Source: Burkholderia cepacia (GTDB taxonomy: Bacteria > Pseudomonadota > Gammaproteobacteria > Burkholderiales > Burkholderiaceae). From it: a stretch of DNA of 64,000 bases. Under the pieces are notes generated by a model. It searched no databases. It was not told the DNA's origin and saw nothing but the letters and a program-made list of their open reading frames with translations. This document shows, in pieces, positions 61,982 through 64,000 of the stretch; the first letter of the stretch is position 1, and each line of letters opens with the position of its first letter. The stretch is from NCBI RefSeq assembly GCF_001039005.1, contig NZ_LDWR01000046.1, positions 1 through 64,000 on the forward strand, in the 5' to 3' direction. A program made the position numbers and the translations under genes.

Positions 61982-63043
61982 TCACTGCGGGTGCACGGCT
62001 TCCAGCCCGTCGAGCAGCGCCTTGTGGAACGCGTCCGGATCCTGGATCTGCGGCGCGTGCCCGAGCGCCGGGAATTCGACCAGCTGCGCGCCGGGGATCG
62101 CCGCCTGCGTGCGCTTCGCGAGTTCCGGATAGTGACCGAGCTTCGCGTGCACGTCGGGCGGCGCGACGTCCTTGCCGATCGCGGTCGTGTCCTTGTCGCC
62201 GATCATGAGCAGCGTCGGCACGCGGATCGCACCGAGTTCGTAGACCACCGGCTGCGTGAGGATCATGTCGTAGATCAGCGCGGAGTTCCACGCGACCGCG
62301 TCGCGACCGGCGCCGCGATACATCCCGGCAAGCATCTGCACCCAGCGCTCGTACGACGGTGACCACTTGCCCGCGTAATACGTCGACTGTTCGTAGCGGC
62401 GGATGGCTTCGGCCGTCGTCTTCAGCTCACGCGCATACCAGTAGTCGACCGACAGCGGCGGCACGCCGAGCGCCTTCCAGTCCTCCAGGCCGATCGGGTT
62501 CACGAGCACGAGCTGATCGGTCGCCTTCGGATACATCAGCGCATAGCGCATCGCGAGCATCCCGCCCGTCGAGTGCCCGACGATCGTCGCCGCTTTCACG
62601 CCGATCGATTCCAGCAGCGCGTGCGTATTGCGCGCAAGCTGCTGGAAGCTGTACTGGTAGCGATCGGGTTTCGACGACTTGCAGAAGCCGATCTGGTCCG
62701 GTGCGATCACGCGATAGCCGGCGCGTGTCAGCACGCCGATCGTGTCTTCCCAGGTCCCCGCGCAGAAGTTCTTGCCGTGCAGCAGCACGACGGTGCGGCC
62801 GTTCGGGTGTGCCGGCTGCACGTCCATGTACGTCATCTCGAGGGTTTCGCGCTGCGATGTGAACGCGTAGCGATGCACGGGCTCCGGGTAGTCGAAGCCT
62901 TCCAGCCGCGGGCCGTACACCGGCCCGTCGTTGCCGGCGGGCACCGGGGCGGCCTCTGCCGCGGAGGTCGCACATGCGAAGGCAATGCCCGCGCCAAACA
63001 GGGCAGCGCGCGCGACAGACAACAACTTGCAAATCGGAAGCAT
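61982..63043 (-). CDS. Exported alpha/beta hydrolase
   Basis: A 353-aa hydrolase with a signal peptide (about 1-31, ending AEA), so it probably acts in the periplasm. The nucleophile elbow is VGHSTGGMLAM (Ser in GHSTG). The oxyanion segment is VVLLHGKNFCAGTWED, the acid is in LMIGDKDTTAI, and the His is in FPALGHAPQIQ. Epoxide hydrolases, haloalkane dehalogenases and carboxylesterases share this layout. The substrate is not predictable. It diverges from the pyridoxal kinase gene. Confidence 0.85.
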   Translation of the reverse strand: MLPICKLLSVARAALFGAGIAFACATSAAEAAPVPAGNDGPVYGPRLEGFDYPEPVHRYAFTSQRETLEMTYMDVQPAHPNGRTVVLLHGKNFCAGTWEDTIGVLTRAGYRVIAPDQIGFCKSSKPDRYQYSFQQLARNTHALLESIGVKAATIVGHSTGGMLAMRYALMYPKATDQLVLVNPIGLEDWKALGVPPLSVDYWYARELKTTAEAIRRYEQSTYYAGKWSPSYERWVQMLAGMYRGAGRDAVAWNSALIYDMILTQPVVYELGAIRVPTLLMIGDKDTTAIGKDVAPPDVHAKLGHYPELAKRTQAAIPGAQLVEFPALGHAPQIQDPDAFHKALLDGLEAVHPQ

Positions 63044-63214
63044 GGCGGTCACGGTGATTGGAAACGCACGCGGGCAGCCGGACGGCGCCGCGCCCCGCGA
63101 TTCTACGCGGTCGCGTGACGACGGCGCGCAACACCGGCGCCGCGCGACTTCCGCGTGCGCGACGAACTCGGGTATCGTGTGACGTGACCCTGAAACGCGT
63201 GCAGGCGAATTCCC

Positions 63215-64000
63215 ATGAAAAACGTCCTCAGCATTCAGTCGCACGTCATCTACGGCCATGCCGGCAACAGTGCGGCCGTGTTTCCGATGCAACGCCTCGG
63301 CGTCAACGTCTGGCCGCTCAATACCGTCCAGCTGTCGAATCACATGCAGTACGGCCACTGGGCCGGCAGCGCGATCGATGCCGCGAAGATGGAACAGCTC
63401 GTCGACGGCATCGCCGCGATCGGCGCGCTCAAGCGCTGCGACGCCGTGCTGTCCGGTTTCCTCGGTTCGCCGCCGCAGGCGCGTGCGGCAGCCGAGATCG
63501 TGCGCACGGTGAAGGCGATGAATCCGAACGCGTGGTACTTCTGCGATCCGGCAATGGGCCAGACGGGCGGCATCCGGCCCGAACCCGGCGTCGAGGAATA
63601 CATGGTCCAGGAGATGCCGGCGCTCGCGGACGGCATGTCGCCCAACCACACCGAACTGCAGAAACTCGCCGGGCGGCGCATCGAAACCGTCGCCGAAGCC
63701 GTCGACGCATGCCGCACGCTGATCCGCCGCGGCCCGCAGATCATCCTCGTCAAGCACCTGCACGACCGCAACAGCCCAGCCGATCGTTTCAACATGCTCG
63801 CCGTCACTGAAACCGAGGCGTGGATCGGCCAGCGTCCGCTGTACGCGTTTCCGCGCCATCCGGTCGGCGTCGGCGACCTGACCAGCGCGATCTTCGTCGC
63901 GTGCCGGCTGCGCGGCGACTCCGTGCGCGCCGCGTTCGAGCACACACTCGCAGCCGTGCACGCGGTCGTGAAGGCCACCTACGACGCGCGCCGCTACGAG
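63215..64000 (+). CDS. pdxY: Pyridoxal kinase PdxY, 3' end cut off
   Basis: The first 262 codons of a pyridoxal/pyridoxamine kinase (vitamin B6 salvage, ribokinase-like fold); the window ends before the stop. It begins MKNVLSIQSHVIYGHAGNSA, with VWPLNTVQLSNHMQYGHWAG, the Asp-containing YFCDPAMGQ, and a GVGDLTSAIFVA motif near the C-terminus with the catalytic Asp. Normal members have about 285 residues, so only the last 20-25 are missing. The motifs fit PdxY better than PdxK. Confidence 0.92.
   Translation, partial: MKNVLSIQSHVIYGHAGNSAAVFPMQRLGVNVWPLNTVQLSNHMQYGHWAGSAIDAAKMEQLVDGIAAIGALKRCDAVLSGFLGSPPQARAAAEIVRTVKAMNPNAWYFCDPAMGQTGGIRPEPGVEEYMVQEMPALADGMSPNHTELQKLAGRRIETVAEAVDACRTLIRRGPQIILVKHLHDRNSPADRFNMLAVTETEAWIGQRPLYAFPRHPVGVGDLTSAIFVACRLRGDSVRAAFEHTLAAVHAVVKATYDARRYE

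Overview
The window is GC-rich and gene-dense, and it reads as a piece of a Burkholderia chromosome, most likely from the Burkholderia cepacia complex. The supporting markers are a hopanoid hpnIJKL-type block, an aru/ast arginine succinyltransferase cluster with ArgR and an Aot-type transporter, an MdtABC-like RND pump with two permeases, a Burkholderia-type OmpC-like porin, and a PdxY-type kinase. I recognised no rRNA, tRNA, CRISPR array or intact insertion sequence. Species assignment is inference.

Region 1 (1-18,783, all leftward) is the most unusual part. It looks like one operon of about 18.5 kb. In transcription order it encodes two secreted multicopper-oxidase-type proteins (527 and 549 aa), a 2,905-aa secreted mosaic protein, a small exported protein, two paralogous LolA-like exported proteins, a monoheme cytochrome fused to a periplasmic-binding-protein-like domain, a Cyc2-like protein (one N-terminal heme motif plus an outer-membrane barrel), a diheme cytochrome c with a 27-bp-repeat tail, and the start of one more gene. 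Several junctions overlap as ATGA or are only a few bases apart. Together they suggest oxidation of a substrate outside the cell, with electrons crossing the outer membrane to periplasmic cytochromes. The substrate (Mn(II), Fe(II), Cu(I) or a phenolic) cannot be read from the sequence.

Region 2 (18,784-19,746) is a 963-bp regulatory gap. It holds a perfect dyad upstream of the operon and a candidate leftward small RNA with a promoter, three hairpins and a strong intrinsic terminator. Rightward from it are an IclR-family regulator and an RND efflux operon (adaptor plus two permeases, to 28,726).

Region 3 (28,863-34,739, leftward) is a molybdenum hydroxylase set: a 2Fe-2S subunit, a Mo-binding subunit with a Tat-type leader and a free-standing cytochrome c, followed by a porin and AraC-type and IclR-type regulators. 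Region 4 (35,079-42,088) holds single genes: a VOC protein, a NYN-domain protein with a basic tail, an NAD(P)-binding oxidoreductase, an exported peroxiredoxin, an EAL-domain phosphodiesterase with a degenerate GGDEF, and an HDOD protein.

Region 5 (42,167-54,711, leftward) handles arginine: aotQMP-like transporter genes, argR, aruC-F-G-D-B-E, and an Aot/HisJ-type binding protein at the far end. A 770-bp palindromic repeat element sits between argR and aruC. Region 6 (54,976-60,307, leftward) has a BamE-like lipoprotein and hopanoid head-group genes hpnL, hpnK, hpnJ and hpnI. Region 7 (60,946-64,000) has a luciferase-like monooxygenase, an exported alpha/beta hydrolase and a pyridoxal kinase gene cut by the window end.
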